Positions 1 to 11,611 of a stretch of DNA of 64,000 nt are shown piece after piece. How positions within the stretch are numbered: position 1 is the stretch's first letter; each line of letters starts with the position of its first letter. Where the stretch lies: positions 114,563,413-114,627,412 of the forward strand of contig CM077593.1 of assembly GCA_039654915.1 (NCBI GenBank), read 5' to 3'. Source of the DNA: Aquilaria yunnanensis. Lineage: Eukaryota > Streptophyta > Magnoliopsida > Malvales > Thymelaeaceae. Under the pieces are notes generated by a model that saw nothing but the letters and a program-made list of their open reading frames with translations, did not search any database and was not told the DNA's origin. The position numbers and the translations under genes are program-made.

Positions 1-292
1 ATTAAAAAAAAAAAGTTAATTGATTTAGTGATTTCGGCTTATGCATCAATGAACCGAATAAACCCGATAATCAAATTGAATATAGTTTAAGACCCAATAA
101 TCTGACCTGATTGGATCCGAACACAAATAAACCCAGCTTAACCCAACTTAAACCCAAAATCTAATTAACCTAAAATTAGCCCAAACCCAAATAACCCGAC
201 CTGGACTCGAATACATTCTAACCCAATTAAATCTGAACCTGAATGACTTGACCCAAATCTGACCCGACCCACCAAATTGACATCCCTAGGTA
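1..292. repeat. Transposon-like sequence inside the ENDO2-like intron
   Basis: The part of intron 3 that lies in the window is made of short CCCAA/GACCC-type words and ends in TTGACATCCCTAG just next to the donor of exon 3. A terminus of the form CTAGGGATGTCAA followed by GGGTCGGG-like repeats is common at hAT-type elements in plants. Only one end is visible, so neither the superfamily nor a target duplication can be confirmed. Confidence 0.4.
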
Positions 293-298
293 TCTTAC

Positions 299-996
299 AA
301 TGACGATCTGAGGTTCCTTCTCTGTAGTGTAAGAGCTGCTGAGTGAAATTCTGGATTGCCCCAGCCACACACATGTTCTTCAAGCCATGCGGATCATGGC
401 AATCCCCTGCAAAATACAAACACAAGCGTCACAGTTCAAGAACAAGTACATAGGAAAGAAAAATGGGCATCATAGGTTACATTTACTTGATTAAATTGCG
501 TTAACGTTCAAAGAATAGCTATGCAACGTAATCAAGTAAACATGGTCACATAGGTCATGAAGAAGTTGTTCATGTGCGCTTACTTGAATACTCGTACGTG
601 CATGCCTCATCAGGGGTGTCAATGAAGTGAAGTGAGCTTGTCCATCTGTATTTGTACCAGTGCCGGATCTGGTCAGGCCATGTACAGAGAGCTGATAAGT
701 CCCCCTTCAAATTGTGGGGCAACAAATTTTCTACCGCCTCTGCAGCTGCAGGCTCTAAGAGCCCCTACCAATTGAACAACAAGGGACATTACTCCAAAAC
801 CATTTAAAAAAAAAAAGAAGAAGAAGAAGAAGAAGCCTTTTTTCTGAAAAAAGGAAATAAGATGAACAAGAAAACCAATTACCTGAGCTACCCTACATGT
901 CAAAACATGACCCTCTTTGCTCCAGCCTCTAGTCGTGGGCAACAAAATCAAAGCCAGAGCAAGCAGAGAAACAACCCCAAGTAGAGACTTGCCCAT
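299..996 (-). CDS. ENDO2-like S1/P1 nuclease, 5' half (partial)
   Basis: This is the first half of a secreted, zinc-dependent S1/P1 nuclease that degrades RNA and single-stranded DNA. Three exons are visible: 883-996, 584-764 and 299-406. All have GT-AG borders and phases that join cleanly. The product starts MGKSLLGVVSLLALALILLP, a signal peptide, and maturation before W25 (GWSKEGH) would expose the Trp that ligates zinc in this family. Exon 2 carries CTWPDQIRHWYKYRW and LHFIDTPD; exon 3 carries RDCHDPHGLKNMC. The wording is closest to Arabidopsis ENDO2. After exon 3 a proper donor (GTAAGA) opens an intron that runs to the window edge, so the gene is cut by the window rather than shown to be truncated. 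The C-terminal half (second His/Asp zinc cluster) lies outside. It follows the ENDO4-like gene head to tail on the same strand. Confidence 0.88.
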
Positions 997-1112
997 CTTG
1001 AAATTATTCTCCTTCTCCTATTTTCCCTCAACCTTTAATTTAACCCACCAAATTGGACAGTTCAGAAGAACCCAAAACAAAAGAGTAACAAAACCTTAGA
1101 AGAAACGCTTTC

Positions 1113-1121
1113 TTTTATATA
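1113..1121 (-). promoter_or_regulatory. TATA box of the ENDO2-like gene
   Basis: On the minus strand the sequence reads TATATAAAA about 120 bases upstream of the ENDO2-like start codon. This is the only strong TATA element in the 469-base gap between the two nuclease genes, and it would place transcription start roughly 90 bases before the ATG. It is a motif match only. Confidence 0.55.
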
Positions 1122-1465
1122 AAGAATCTGATCTGCAAATTAGAGTTGAGTGCAAGTCTGAGATTCCAAGTAAATTAGGTAGGACACCGAGTTTGATCTG
1201 GAAACGCAAGCGTCACGGGGCATATTCTGGCCACACGGAAAGCTAAATGCACCAGAAATATAATAAAGGACAGGTAAGTCAAGTGATGTGCCTAAAATTT
1301 AAAGATACATTTTCATTGCTTGTCTTAGAATAGTTAACAAAGGAACCATTAACAATTGGGACCCCGCAGGTTTACTACAATTGCACGAAAGAAAATGTTA
1401 AGAAGTCCAGCTATATGTACACCAACTTAGGTTCACCAAGTTCTTGAACACGTCAATCTGATCTT

Positions 1466-4400
1466 TCATGCTGCTGCCGTTTTCGGCTCAGATGTGAATA
1501 TACGGTTCAGGATGGCCGCTAAACGAATCCCACCTTGTGCAAGCCTCTTCTCCACGATTGGCAACCGAGACAGGAAGTAATCATCTGCAGCAAAAGAAGA
1601 TGGAGAATTAAGGAGATCGACCATGGAAAGATACATTATTGTGTAGTAGCATATTAAGTAAATATGGCACGTTTGTATGGATAGGCATCAATTATTGTAA
1701 CTTAAAAAATGCTTGATTGAGGTGGCAACTCATAAAAAATGACACTAAAATTATTTTTCAAAGTGGGTGTTGACCATCAGAGACGTGGTAGTTGGTCAGT
1801 GTTCCCATTTCCAGCAGAGAATGTTGTGAAACCATTTGCTCCAACAAGTCGCATCAAAATTCAGTTTTAAGGAAACAAAGAAAAGAAAGATTGTCAAGAA
1901 GAAAAAGTCATTTGCTCCAACAAGTCGCATCAAAATTCAGTTTTAAGGAAACAAAGAAAAGAAAGATTGTCAAGAAGAAAAAGTTCACCTATTCACCAGA
2001 TTAGGCTAAGTAACATTTTCCGGTAAGGCAGCTTTCTTGTCAGAATCAAACAGTTGAGTACAGGTTTCACAATTTATGCCATGCAGTGCATTTATTTTGA
2101 TATAAAAAGAAAGTAAACGAAATTGAAACAAACTGCCAATGCCATGTGTCAGACCTATATTTCATTTGAAAAAAAGCTAAAGAGTAAATAGTTTCTTCGA
2201 AAGAATCACGCAAGCCCAGGATATGAACTTCAGTGAAAGATCATGTTATTAGGGGATTTGCGCGCCTGCTTCTTTTCTCTGCTGAGGATATTCTACTTTG
2301 TGCATAAGCGCCAGGTGAAGATATTTCTGCTTTGTAAGAAAACTTCTATGTAGCTGATAAAATACTTAAGAGGGGGGTGTTTGTATTGACTGATAAAATA
2401 CCTTCCAGAGTGCTCCCAGGGGTAGCATTTCTGTATGCAAATTTACATGCCAACCTAATGCTTTCAGAAGCAAACCTGTGGATCAAAGCAACGTACCATC
2501 TTCTTTATATCAATCCTGGGTTCTTCTTTTTGTGGCCAGTGGATACATAACTTGAAGAAGAACCAGATATATATACGTCTGGATAATGAGAAAAATTAAC
2601 AGAATAAGATGGGGCTTACTCGTTTGCACAAACAGTCTGGTTTTGTCCGCAATATTCCCAGGATGGTACATCAGTTGCCCAATCATCCTACAGACAAGCA
2701 AGTGAACACCAAACAAGCGTAAGAAGATATAAATGGGGGGATGGTATAAACTAATTCATTGTGCAGGTTAGCTGCCTGAGAGGTTCGAACGTCTTTCTTA
2801 AATGTTTTCAAACCTCTCCTGTAAGGAGGTTATTTGGTCGCCTTTGTCTTTTCATAGCTAGACTAGAAGGGTAGCCCTTAAGCAGTCAGCCTTAGGGCAG
2901 TAATTTGCTTCATCTGTGAGTGCAATTTTGAAACTCCTCAATCATGCTCTACCATATGTTGGAAGACCCTGTTCCACAACACCAAGTACATGCCCAAGGC
3001 AGTCTTCTTAAGTGATTTTCTATTCTTTTTCAGCAAAGAAGGACTTTATTGAATGACATGGAGCTGGATAAAAACAACAAACTTAGAAAACAAAAGGTCC
3101 CCTTCAACAGATCGCAGAGCCCATTGCCTTACAGATGAAGAAATAAGAATATAGGAGGGCATGCCTTAAAACAACCTAATCTGCCAATGAAGCAAAGAAC
3201 ACTGCAGCAAACCCTTAGCCATCCTTAACAAAGCCTAACAAAGGACCCTGTAGTTTAAAATGATGCAATCCTGCAGAAACGATATCCAGGTAAGCTGAGA
3301 GATACTCCTATCTCAAGAACTGATAGTGAAAGATTTTATTGGATATCAAGAATCAACCCTGCATAATTATAGCAGCACCCAAAAAGATGAAAACTTCTTA
3401 ACGGAGGTTCTGCTAGTTGAAAATTTCTCCTCCAGGCCTTCATTCCTACTCCTAAGGAGAAAGTCAACAACATATGAATCCATAAAGAAACAGAGGAAAA
3501 TGCCCAGGAAAAAAGCTCATTTAATGTAGGAATAGACAAGACTGAAAATAGACAAAAGCAATCTCCTAAAAGTGGCACTTGAGTACTTAACTGCTGCTCA
3601 GTAAGGAAAAAGCAATTTCTTGCCTTGGAGAACGGGGACGAAGGAGGATAGCATGGTAAAACCAACTGAGCTCCCACTCAAAAGAAGAAGAAGAAGAAGA
3701 CAACAAATTTGCACACGAAAGGAAAGAGAAAGGTTGGTTGGTAGTGAAGGATATCCTGGTCTCATCTGAATCAAATTGTATCATGGAATCATGACACTTG
3801 CCAATGCCAAATTCAGTTCACGAATAAATTGAACTACCAGGGCAGGGAGACAATTACCGTGATATTGCTCTCAATTGTTTGAATCATTGTTGCAAGATCA
3901 GAACCATAGAATTTCGTCAAAGCAGAATCAATGATACTCGTATCCCAGATCTGGAACACAAAAATAATGATGAATTCAGTAGCATGCAGACAAGAGAGAG
4001 AGAGAGAGAGAGAGAGAGCAGGAACATATAATTTCCATTTCTTGTTGGAAAGAAAAATCAATTCCCTAGTTATTTGCTTAACAACTTTTGTCAAATTTTA
4101 ATAAGACTAACTTGCGTTTTGGTATATGCACCAATTACCCTTCAACATGTAAGCTGCACATTGTTCTTAATATCAAATGGGAGCAGCTTTCTTTTATCCG
4201 CTATCCAGCCACTAATTGAGGAAAACAAGACGTGAATCTTCCTGATACAGGATGATATTTGAAGTATTTTTAGGCAGGAAGGGGAGAAGGACTGACTAAC
4301 TTGTATTACCATTACAATGTGAAAGAAAAGAAAACTTACATGGTGTAGATTTGTTTTCCTCCTGTACCAATGGACAATAATAGTGTTCCCACCTTCATCG

Positions 4401-4607
4401 CCAGTAAAACCAACATGCAGAGGCTGTGATGAAAATAAAATGAAATAATATGAACACATAATATTTTAAATGCCAAGAATATTAGTCAGCCTGAAACTTA
4501 TGTCCATTTTATTTCCTCCAGCTGATAATGATAAATTGCATGCGCTCAGAGCAAATGATTCTCATAACTCCTCTCATGGCAAATCAACATTTTTTTTTCT
4601 TTTTCTG

Positions 4608-4639
<32 letters not shown>

Positions 4640-5808
4640 GCATTTTCATTAAGCTAAAGGACAAAATGCCCAATATATGAAAAGGATTTCAGCCACCCTT
4701 GCTCTTAACTTGCATGGTAGAAAAACCAGAAAAATATTGCTATGTAAAGATTCCGTTTTCTAAGTATAACCCATTCTAGCAAGCAGAATTCTAATCAAGT
4801 CATGAATCACAAAAGTCCACCATCAATACGTGGTTTCATCTTCTTTCTCACTTGGACAGAGGTATGATACCCATGTCTGAGAGACTGATAGAGCCCCTGT
4901 CCCATAATGTGCCCATTTTGAAGTATCCAACAGTAACATGATCACACATAATTGACTTGAGAATAAGTGAACTCAGAACCATGGGCATACAGAACATGCT
5001 ACAAATTATTTGATATGCCATTAATTTCTAAGGCTGGCAGAAAGAGAACACCTGATGGACATCACCAACAAAATGAGATAAGAACATGAGTGCTTCTGTC
5101 AAATTGTCTGTAAATCAACAAAAGAAAAGCCAACATTATGCAAGACACCATCTAGTTCGCTTTGCCAAGAGCGGCATGTTCAACTTGTATAAGTCCCAAG
5201 CTGCAGATATCAAAACTACTCACATCTCGACTCAGAATTGTAGCCTCCATACCCTGAAACAAGTTGTTTGGTATAATTGAAAATTGCTCCAGTCACACAC
5301 ATGTCCTTGTGTCCAGCAGAGTCATGGCAGTCTCCTGCAGGATGCTAAAAAAATTATACGAAATACAACCTGTAGAATCTTATCTTCAGAGACCTAAACT
5401 GCTAAAATCGATAAAACAAACTTACTGCAATAATCATAATTACACTTGAAATCTGGGGTATCAATATAATGGAGAGGGCTACTCCAGTGCAAGCGCCACT
5501 TCACATCATCAGCCCATGAACATACGGCCGAAAGCTCACCTTCAGCAGACTGAGGGAGCAATTGTCTTACGGCGGCAAGAGCATCATCAGTAAGGTATCC
5601 CTTCAACAATAAGGTAGCAATGCTTCATAAATTTCTAGAAAAGAATCCAAATACCAATATGTCCCAGTAATCAGAAACAGAATTAGGGTTTTACCTCAGC
5701 TATTTTGCAGACAGCATAATGACCCTCCTTTCCCCAGCTAAAAGCCCCATGAACCAATTGCAGAAAAACCAACAATCTCAAAATCCAGAGAAACTCATGC
5801 CCACCCAT
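1466..5808 (-). CDS. ENDO4-like S1/P1 nuclease (endonuclease 4 type)
   Basis: Complete secreted zinc-dependent single-strand nuclease. Nine exons: 5695-5808, 5426-5600, 5224-5334, 5052-5107, 4340-4423, 3858-3950, 2620-2687, 2402-2475, 1466-1584. They sum to 894 bases, giving 297 residues; Arabidopsis ENDO4 is about the same length. Residues 1-24 are a signal peptide, followed by WGKEGHY, so W25 and H30 fit the N-terminal zinc ligands. Other family landmarks are CSWADD with D69, LHYIDTPD, RDCHD, NLTEALMFLSHF, GDVHQPLHVGF, GGNTIIVHWY, LHHIWD, and the ending RLPIVEKRLAQGGIRLAAIL. Sequons NLT and NAT suggest N-glycosylation. The family acts in RNA and single-stranded DNA breakdown during senescence and cell death. 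The upstream neighbour is a Pack-MULE and the downstream neighbour is the ENDO2-like gene. The subtype is assigned by remembered similarity. Confidence 0.93.
1833..1984. repeat. 76-bp tandem duplication in an ENDO4-like intron
   Basis: Two nearly identical 76-base units, 1833-1908 and 1909-1984, both beginning CATTTGCTCCAACAAGTCGC. They lie in the last intron of the ENDO4-like gene. There is almost no divergence between them, so the duplication looks recent. No coding role is seen. Confidence 0.9.
3993..4018. repeat. (AG)n microsatellite
   Basis: A run of about 13 AG units in an intron of the ENDO4-like gene, close to exon 6. Confidence 0.95.
4609..4636. repeat. (TC)n microsatellite
   Basis: A run of about 14 TC units in another intron of the ENDO4-like gene. 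Its complement matches the (AG)n run 600 bases away. Confidence 0.95.
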
Positions 5809-6575
5809 ATCTGCCAACACTGATTTCTGTTTCACGCAGAGCTCGAATTTGGGGGTGGAGAAACTGCCAACAAAAAAAGGTTGAAACTTTAGATCAGGAG
5901 CAACATTTCATTCGGGAAGATAGCAACATCAGAAAACAAGCTCGTTTCATTAAATTTCAGTTGCATGGAGAATTTCTTTCAGACGTAATAAGTACCTAAT
6001 GGGCAGAGCAGTGTCTGGCCCGAGTTGGGAAGCCTGATTGAAAGGAATTTGGTCAGCTCGCGAAGCTATTCCCTTGATGAGGCAGACTGCGCCTTTGCTT
6101 GCTGGACATATGTCCACCAGTGTCGTCCCTCTCTCACTTTAACAACCTGTTACACATTCGGTTTTTTTTACCCCGTTTTCCGTGTACAAGAACAATAGTC
6201 AAGAAGAAGACAAGAAAGAACAAACAAGGAATGAGCCTTTAGATAATGCCAGAGGAACAAGTAGAGAAAAAAAAAAGTGACCATCATGGATTGGCCATAG
6301 TGGAAAGTGCTTGGGACTCTAGAGAAACACACTCAGGATTTAAAGTTTCGGGCTGTGCATGGAAATTTGCCTATTGGATAGATCGCGACTTCTACCGCTT
6401 GACCGTATCTTGAGGGACTGGTCTCTTTCATTTTTAACGTGATATTTTAGAAAACAAAAAATATGGTTTGTTGCATTGAATTGAACATATTCTGAATCAG
6501 CTAAGCAATCCTTTGGTCTTTGAAATATATGCTCTCAAGTTGGGCAATACTAAAAAAAGCTTGCACACAGTATGA
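5809..6575. other. Upstream region of the ENDO4-like gene
   Basis: No coding signal is seen in these 767 bases. They contain the likely promoter and 5' leader of the ENDO4-like gene and end at the target duplication of the Pack-MULE. I could not pick out a convincing TATA box. Confidence 0.5.
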
Positions 6576-6584
6576 TAAAAATTA

Positions 6585-8125
6585 GGCATAAACCCACATT
6601 TGCCCCCCAAACTTTGTTCACCAGGACACTTAACCCCTTCATCTATAACTTGGGATAACTCAGCCCCTAAACTTTACTAACTGGCACACTTAACCCCCTC
6701 AGATCACCACGTGCTGTCACGTGCACTGAATCTATAACAAAAATGTTGATTTTTGTTTCACAGGGACATAAATGATAAAAATATTGAAATGTACGGTTAA
6801 ATGTGGCATTTGCTACATAAGGGTTTATTGAAGATGATTAATCCAGCTTGACTCGTCAATTGGGAAGGTAGTAGCATTTGAAGCTTCGAAATCTCTCTCC
6901 CAATTCCTTCCTTCCCCATTTCGTTCTCAAAACCCTCAAATCTAGTTTTAAATTTCTGTCCCAAATTAGCCGGCAGTTGCGTCTGAAGCTTCCAAATCTC
7001 AATCCCAACTTTCTTTCTTCTCCACTTCTTTCCCGAAACCCCGAAATCTTGTTCCAACAATAGCAGAGGTTACCTGTGTTACACGGCGTCGTTTTAAGGT
7101 AGCAGTTCCCAGAATAATCCTGGCACTAGTACTAGGCAAGAGAATCCCCGCAATGAGTACTCTCTCTATCTCCTCACTTCCTCTCATTTTCTTGGCAACC
7201 AAACATGGCCCAATTCTCCGTTTCTACTCGCTACCTCCATCGTTCGGCTTATTTTTCTCCACTCCCAGAACCACTACCTCCCCAATTAGCTTTCTAGCTT
7301 TCTTTCAATCCCCACGGTCTCGGTTTCCGACAAAGCATCAACTCTTCGACGCCGATAAAGAATATGAAACAGAAGAAGGTCTATAAGAGGAAGAAAAAGA
7401 TGAAGAAGATGTTGAAGTAGTAGATGAGTACGATAATGTTTCGCTCGAAGTCTCGGACGAAGTCGAGTCGAGTGAAGATGAAGCTGAAGCTTCGACGGAT
7501 TCAGGAACAAGGAGGAAAGAGTTGAAGTGGCAGAGGGTAGATAAGCTCTTCAATCTCGTTAGGGAACTGGGTCACAAAATGATCGATGTTGATGCATTCG
7601 CGAATATATATGATTTTGGGATTGATAAGTTTCAGGTTTGATATATCTTTTTTTTTTTTTAATTCTTAAATTGCATTTGGATCATCAAATGACTTTGTGA
7701 GAGAACGTCTACAGAAGCTAGCTATAGAAGCATTTCTTAGACATTCATCTATCGTGGTTTTTGCGCCAACGAGGAGTGGAAAAACTTTGATAGCAGAAGC
7801 TATGGCTGTCGCCTCTATTGCTAAGGGAAGGACTTTTTTGGCGCTACACTGCAAGAAGTACGTACCAAGATGGACTTTTGTACGTCTAACACCAAACCAT
7901 GAACAAAGACTTATGTGGAAAATGTCACATTCAACCGCACATTTCAATATTTTTGTCATTCTAACATTTTCGTTATGGATTCAGTGCATATGACAGCACG
8001 TGACGATCCAAGGGGGTTAAGTGTGCCAGTTAGTAAAGTTTGGGGGCTGAGTTACCCTGAGTTATAGTTGAAGGGGTTAAGTGTCCTGGTGAACAAAGTT
8101 TGGGGGCCAAATGTGGGTTTACGCC
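6585..8125. mobile_element. Pack-MULE carrying an ISE2 gene fragment
   Basis: A non-autonomous Mutator-like element of 1541 bases. Its ends read GGCATAAACCCACATTTG on the left and, as reverse complement, GGCGTAAACCCACATTTG on the right. The inverted repeats run about 237 bases (6585-6821) and 213 bases (7913-8125), with small indels between them. A perfect 9-base target duplication, TAAAAATTA, flanks it at 6576-6584 and 8126-8134. Nine-base duplications and long inverted repeats are the hallmarks of MULEs. There is no transposase gene; the interior is a captured piece of a plant gene, which defines a Pack-MULE. The high repeat identity and intact duplication point to a fairly young insertion. 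Confidence 0.93.
7153..7836 (+). pseudogene. ISE2: Captured 5' fragment of ISE2 (chloroplast DEVH-type RNA helicase)
   Basis: The reading frame from 7153 starts MSTLSISSLPLIFLATKHGP, continues through an acidic stretch (VDEYDNVSLEVSDEVESSED), then WQRVDKLFNLVREL and IDVDAFANIYDFGIDKFQ. After a 79-base intron-like gap (7636-7714, GT...AG) it resumes with KLAIEAFLRHSSIVVFAPTR and SGKTLIAEAMAVASIAKGR. This matches the start of ISE2, a plastid helicase, up to the Walker A region (APTxSGKT); here Arg replaces the usual second Ser of the family. Similarity ends near 7836. An in-frame stop (TAA, 7384-7386) breaks the frame, and the DEVH box and the rest of the helicase are absent, so it cannot make a working enzyme. 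Retention of the intron shows capture from genomic DNA, not from mRNA. Confidence 0.87.
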
Positions 8126-8134
8126 TAAAAATTA

Positions 8135-9229
8135 TAACAGTCGAAAAAAAATTAATTTGAGCAAAAGTAACTATGGTGCATATAGCTTTCAGTGCTGCTA
8201 GTAATGGATTGTACAAAGAAGCCATTATAGATATCTAGTTGGAAATGGTAGATCCTTCAAGGTTAGAAGAACTCAAACTACAGCTAGAATAGATGGTGTA
8301 AATAAAAAGACCATAAGCTTTTAGAGATTGTAGCTCACAGATTGCATTGACATTAACAATATTTATAATGTGCATGGGGATAGATGTAAACTTAACGAGA
8401 AACAGAAGAGAAAAAGATATTAACAAACAGCAATGTTTATTAATCCCTATTACGCCTCCAAGATGGTGGATCCTTTAATAACACAAATTTTGTGACAAAG
8501 AGTTTGAAATCACAATTTAGACAAAGGTTTATTAGAAGATTAGCAAAGCTTTAGTTTACACATAGTGAATATAAAGGTTACCAGAAGCAACACACTCATT
8601 AAATAATTTAATAATTCAGATAGGATATAAGATTCAATATGTAGTATGTGATATGATAGTTCTTATGTCACTCTAAGAACTTCTCCAATATTACCATGTG
8701 AAAAAAGTCTCTCAAATCAGTTTTCTTTTTCATATAATGGTATAAGAGATTTTTTTTTTTGGGCGGAATAAAAGATTTTTTATTGAATACAAACTTTTTT
8801 ACTGAATTGTTTCTGAGCTTATTCCACACAAAACTTATCTATCTATCCTTTAAAAAGAAGATTTGTTTTATTTTTTTATCTTCTCTTCTTTAAATCTGAT
8901 AGGGCATTTATTAGTGTAACAACTGCTTCATTCTCAATCATTTCCTATATGCCTGCAGGCTGCAGCTGCATTGTAAATGAATGAATGAAAAAAAAAAATC
9001 AAATGTTAATATGTTTCCTTCCACGAGGCTCACGTGGCGAAGCGACTTCGGCTTCTGGACACTTTGAACATGTACGCGTCAGTACGTCATGGGCTGACAC
9101 TGAAATACCGGGCCCACCGCTTACGCCGTTCCCAAACTACAGTGACACGGCGGATCGCAACCCAAATGCCTCACAAAAAGAGCAACGGACAAAACGTTGC
9201 TTGACTTAGTTACTGGACCCTTCTCTTCC
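8135..9229. other. Gene-free stretch upstream of the DUF300 gene
   Basis: AT-rich sequence to about 8990, then a less AT-rich part (about 8995-9230) that probably includes the promoter of the DUF300 gene. No long conserved reading frame is seen and no transposon end was recognised. Confidence 0.4.
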
Positions 9230-9789
9230 ATCGTCTGCTTCATCTGTTGGATTCGTTCGATAAGGTGTGTCTCTGAATTCCTCGACCAGTTTCTTCCTTA
9301 ATCTTATTTTCGAGGTTAAAATCCCAAACAAGAAGCTTCTATTATTGTTCTTTTTTCTTCTGGGCGTGTGTAGATTATGGCCGGAGTTTCTCTATTTCTC
9401 CATGATTGCTTTTGGATCTCTGCCATTTGAGATACAATTTGCCTGTTTTTGTTGCTGGGGGGAGACCCTTTTGCTTCTTATTCCCTGTTCTATCTTTTCT
9501 ACTTCGCTCGGCTAAACGCCTGATTCTTGTTGCGACCCCAGGAATTTGGTTCGAACTTAACTCAGCTGCTTGTTGTAGCAATTGTATCATGACTCTTGTT
9601 CATTAATTTTACATTAGCTTCTGGTTATGAATGATGCATCAGAGCAGATCAGGGATTCCTTGTGTTGATTACATGAAATTCACAATGCCAGGAGCACCCG
9701 TGCCTTGTTTTTTTGGGTTTCCTTTTGCCTATGTATGTTTGTGTCAGCAAGTGTGTGCAAGAACTTTTGATGACACACTTCTCTTGCAG

Positions 9790-9819
9790 ATTCATATTTT
9801 GGGTTCTTGCTGCTCCAAA
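9790..9819 (+). promoter_or_regulatory. Last 5' UTR segment of the DUF300 gene, with splice acceptor
   Basis: CTCTTGCAG at 9781-9789 is a good acceptor, and the coding start follows 30 bases later. This suggests an intron in the 5' untranslated region whose donor may lie near 9265 (ATAAG followed by GTGTGT). Several short upstream ATGs between 9267 and 9660 would be removed by that splice. This is inferred from signals only. Confidence 0.45.
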
Positions 9820-11611
9820 ATGGACATAAGTAATATGAATCGGGCACAAATTACCATGGTTGGATCTGGATTCTGTGTGATGCTGTCAATGCATTTCACG
9901 GTGCAACTTCTCTCACAGCATTTGTTTTACTGGAAAAATCCAAAGGAGCAGAAAGCCATAGTGATCATCATCCTCATGGCGCCAATCTATGCTCTTGTCT
10001 CCTTTGTAGGGTTATTGGATATTCGGGGAAGCAAAGCATTCTTCATGTTTTTAGAATCTGTTAAAGAATGCTATGAGGCGGTGGTGGGTTATCTTTCAAT
10101 CTTGAATGGGTGCTTTTGGATCTCTGCTAACTTTATCTGAGATGGGTTTTGATGTTTCTGCTTTTAGGTGATCGCTAAGTTCATGGCATTAATGTATAGC
10201 TACTTGAACATTTCTATTAGCAGAAATATTGTGCCAGACAAAATTAAAGGACGGGAGATTCATCATTCATTTCCAATGACTCTTTTTCAGGTATTAAGTT
10301 TCCCTGTCCACATTGTTATCTACAATGCATAAGAAGAATAAAGCTAACTGAAAATGTGCAGAAATGGATTTTTGTTAATCTGGTTTCTTCTAAGTCTGAC
10401 AATTTCATGCCTGTATGTGCATCTGGAATGTTTTTCTGTAGCCCCACACAGTCAGGCTGAACCATCACACTTTGAAACTTCTTAAGAACTGGACATGGCA
10501 ATTTTGCATTATCCGACCAGTGTGTTCCATCTTGATGATAACACTTCAGATTCTTGGTATTTATCCATCTTGGTTGAGCTGGACATTCACTATCATCCTC
10601 AATATTTCAGTTTCACTGGCACTATATGCTTTAGTAGTCTTTTATCATGTCTTTTCAAAAGAGCTGGCACCTCACAAGCCTCTTGCTAAGTTCATGTGCA
10701 TCAAGGGGATTGTGTTCTTCTGCTTCTGGCAGGTAAAACTTTTTATCATGTCCTTTATGCTTTTTGAGTTTTCATTTTCCCCTCAATTTGAATTTCAGGT
10801 TTCTTCCATTTGCGAAAGAAGTTGAATCCTGACTCAGAAACATCCATATAACATTCTTGAGCTTAACATCAGATCTAGTGTGATGATGATAAACCTGTGA
10901 TTCAATGCCATTCAAGGAGGACCTTTTTCATGTTGGTTTAAAAGAAATTAGGATTGGCTCTAAGCTGGTTAAGTTTAAGGTAATTGCATTATTAAAGAAA
11001 AGTATAATGAGTGGATTTGGTTATTTGAATTGAATCAGAGGTCATTGGAGATTTCATGTTATGCAACATCGACTGTTTTGTGTTCCCTCAGAAAACCCTG
11101 TTTTCTTGAGTGGTCCAAGTTTAATATCCTGAAGTTGAACTCCCCAAGTAGAGCACTCAGAGTGATAGTTTTCAATTTTCCATAGAGCCTATAGTTCATC
11201 TGAGTTGCTAAGACTGGAAAACATCCCATATGGCATATGGTCATAGCAACCTTCTGAATGATGCTTTGCTTTTAAAAAGTCTTCCTATCCGACCACCGAC
11301 AATATCCATTTTCCTTTTCTATTTTTTTTCTCTGCCTTGCTGAGCTTTGTTCTGTAGCTAAGATCCTATTAACTTATTAATATCTTATTTGAAACATGCA
11401 GGGAATTGTCCTAGATATATTGGTTGCAGCAGGCATAATTAAGTCTCATCACTTTTGGTTGGATGTCGAGCACCTTGAGGAAGCTATTCAGAACATTCTT
11501 GTCTGTCTAGAGATGGTGGTCTTCGCCGTTCTCCAGCAGTATGCATACAGTGTCCAACCTTACAGCAGAGAAGTTGAAGCAAAATTGCAGCAAGCCAAGA
11601 AAGATGAGTAA
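9820..11611 (+). CDS. DUF300 / organic solute transporter Ost-alpha (LAZ1/TMEM184-like) membrane protein
   Basis: Multi-pass membrane protein of the Ost-alpha/TMEM184/DUF300 family. Plant members include LAZ1, linked to tonoplast function, brassinosteroid signalling and cell death; the biochemical role is unsettled. Four coding exons, 9820-10083, 10168-10290, 10442-10732 and 11402-11611, sum to 888 bases, giving 295 residues. Hydrophobic segments are near residues 10-34 and 46-66, with further ones in exon 3 (WTFTIILNISVSLALYALVV, CIKGIVFFCFW) and exon 4 (GIVLDILVAAGII). Conserved stretches include QHLFYWKNPKEQKAI, SVKECYEAVVIAKFMAL, HHSFPMTLFQP and LELAPHKPLAKF-like ELAPHKPLAKF. The start at 9820 is the first ATG in frame after the acceptor; M6 (NMNRAQ) is an alternative. 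It resembles the short Arabidopsis members of about 295 residues rather than the longer LAZ1 itself. Confidence 0.92.

Noticed and set aside
1..298. ENDO2-like gene as a truncated pseudogene
   Set aside because: Exon 3 ends at a good donor exactly where relatives have an exon border, so the remaining exons probably lie beyond the window edge.
7697..7993. 98-residue frame as a free-standing helicase-like gene
   Set aside because: It is the continuation of the captured ISE2 fragment running into the right inverted repeat of the Pack-MULE.
9631..10140. 169-residue frame starting MMHQSRSGIPCVDYMKF
   Set aside because: The true start is at 9820; the earlier part is probably 5' UTR intron and the end runs into intron 1 of the DUF300 gene.
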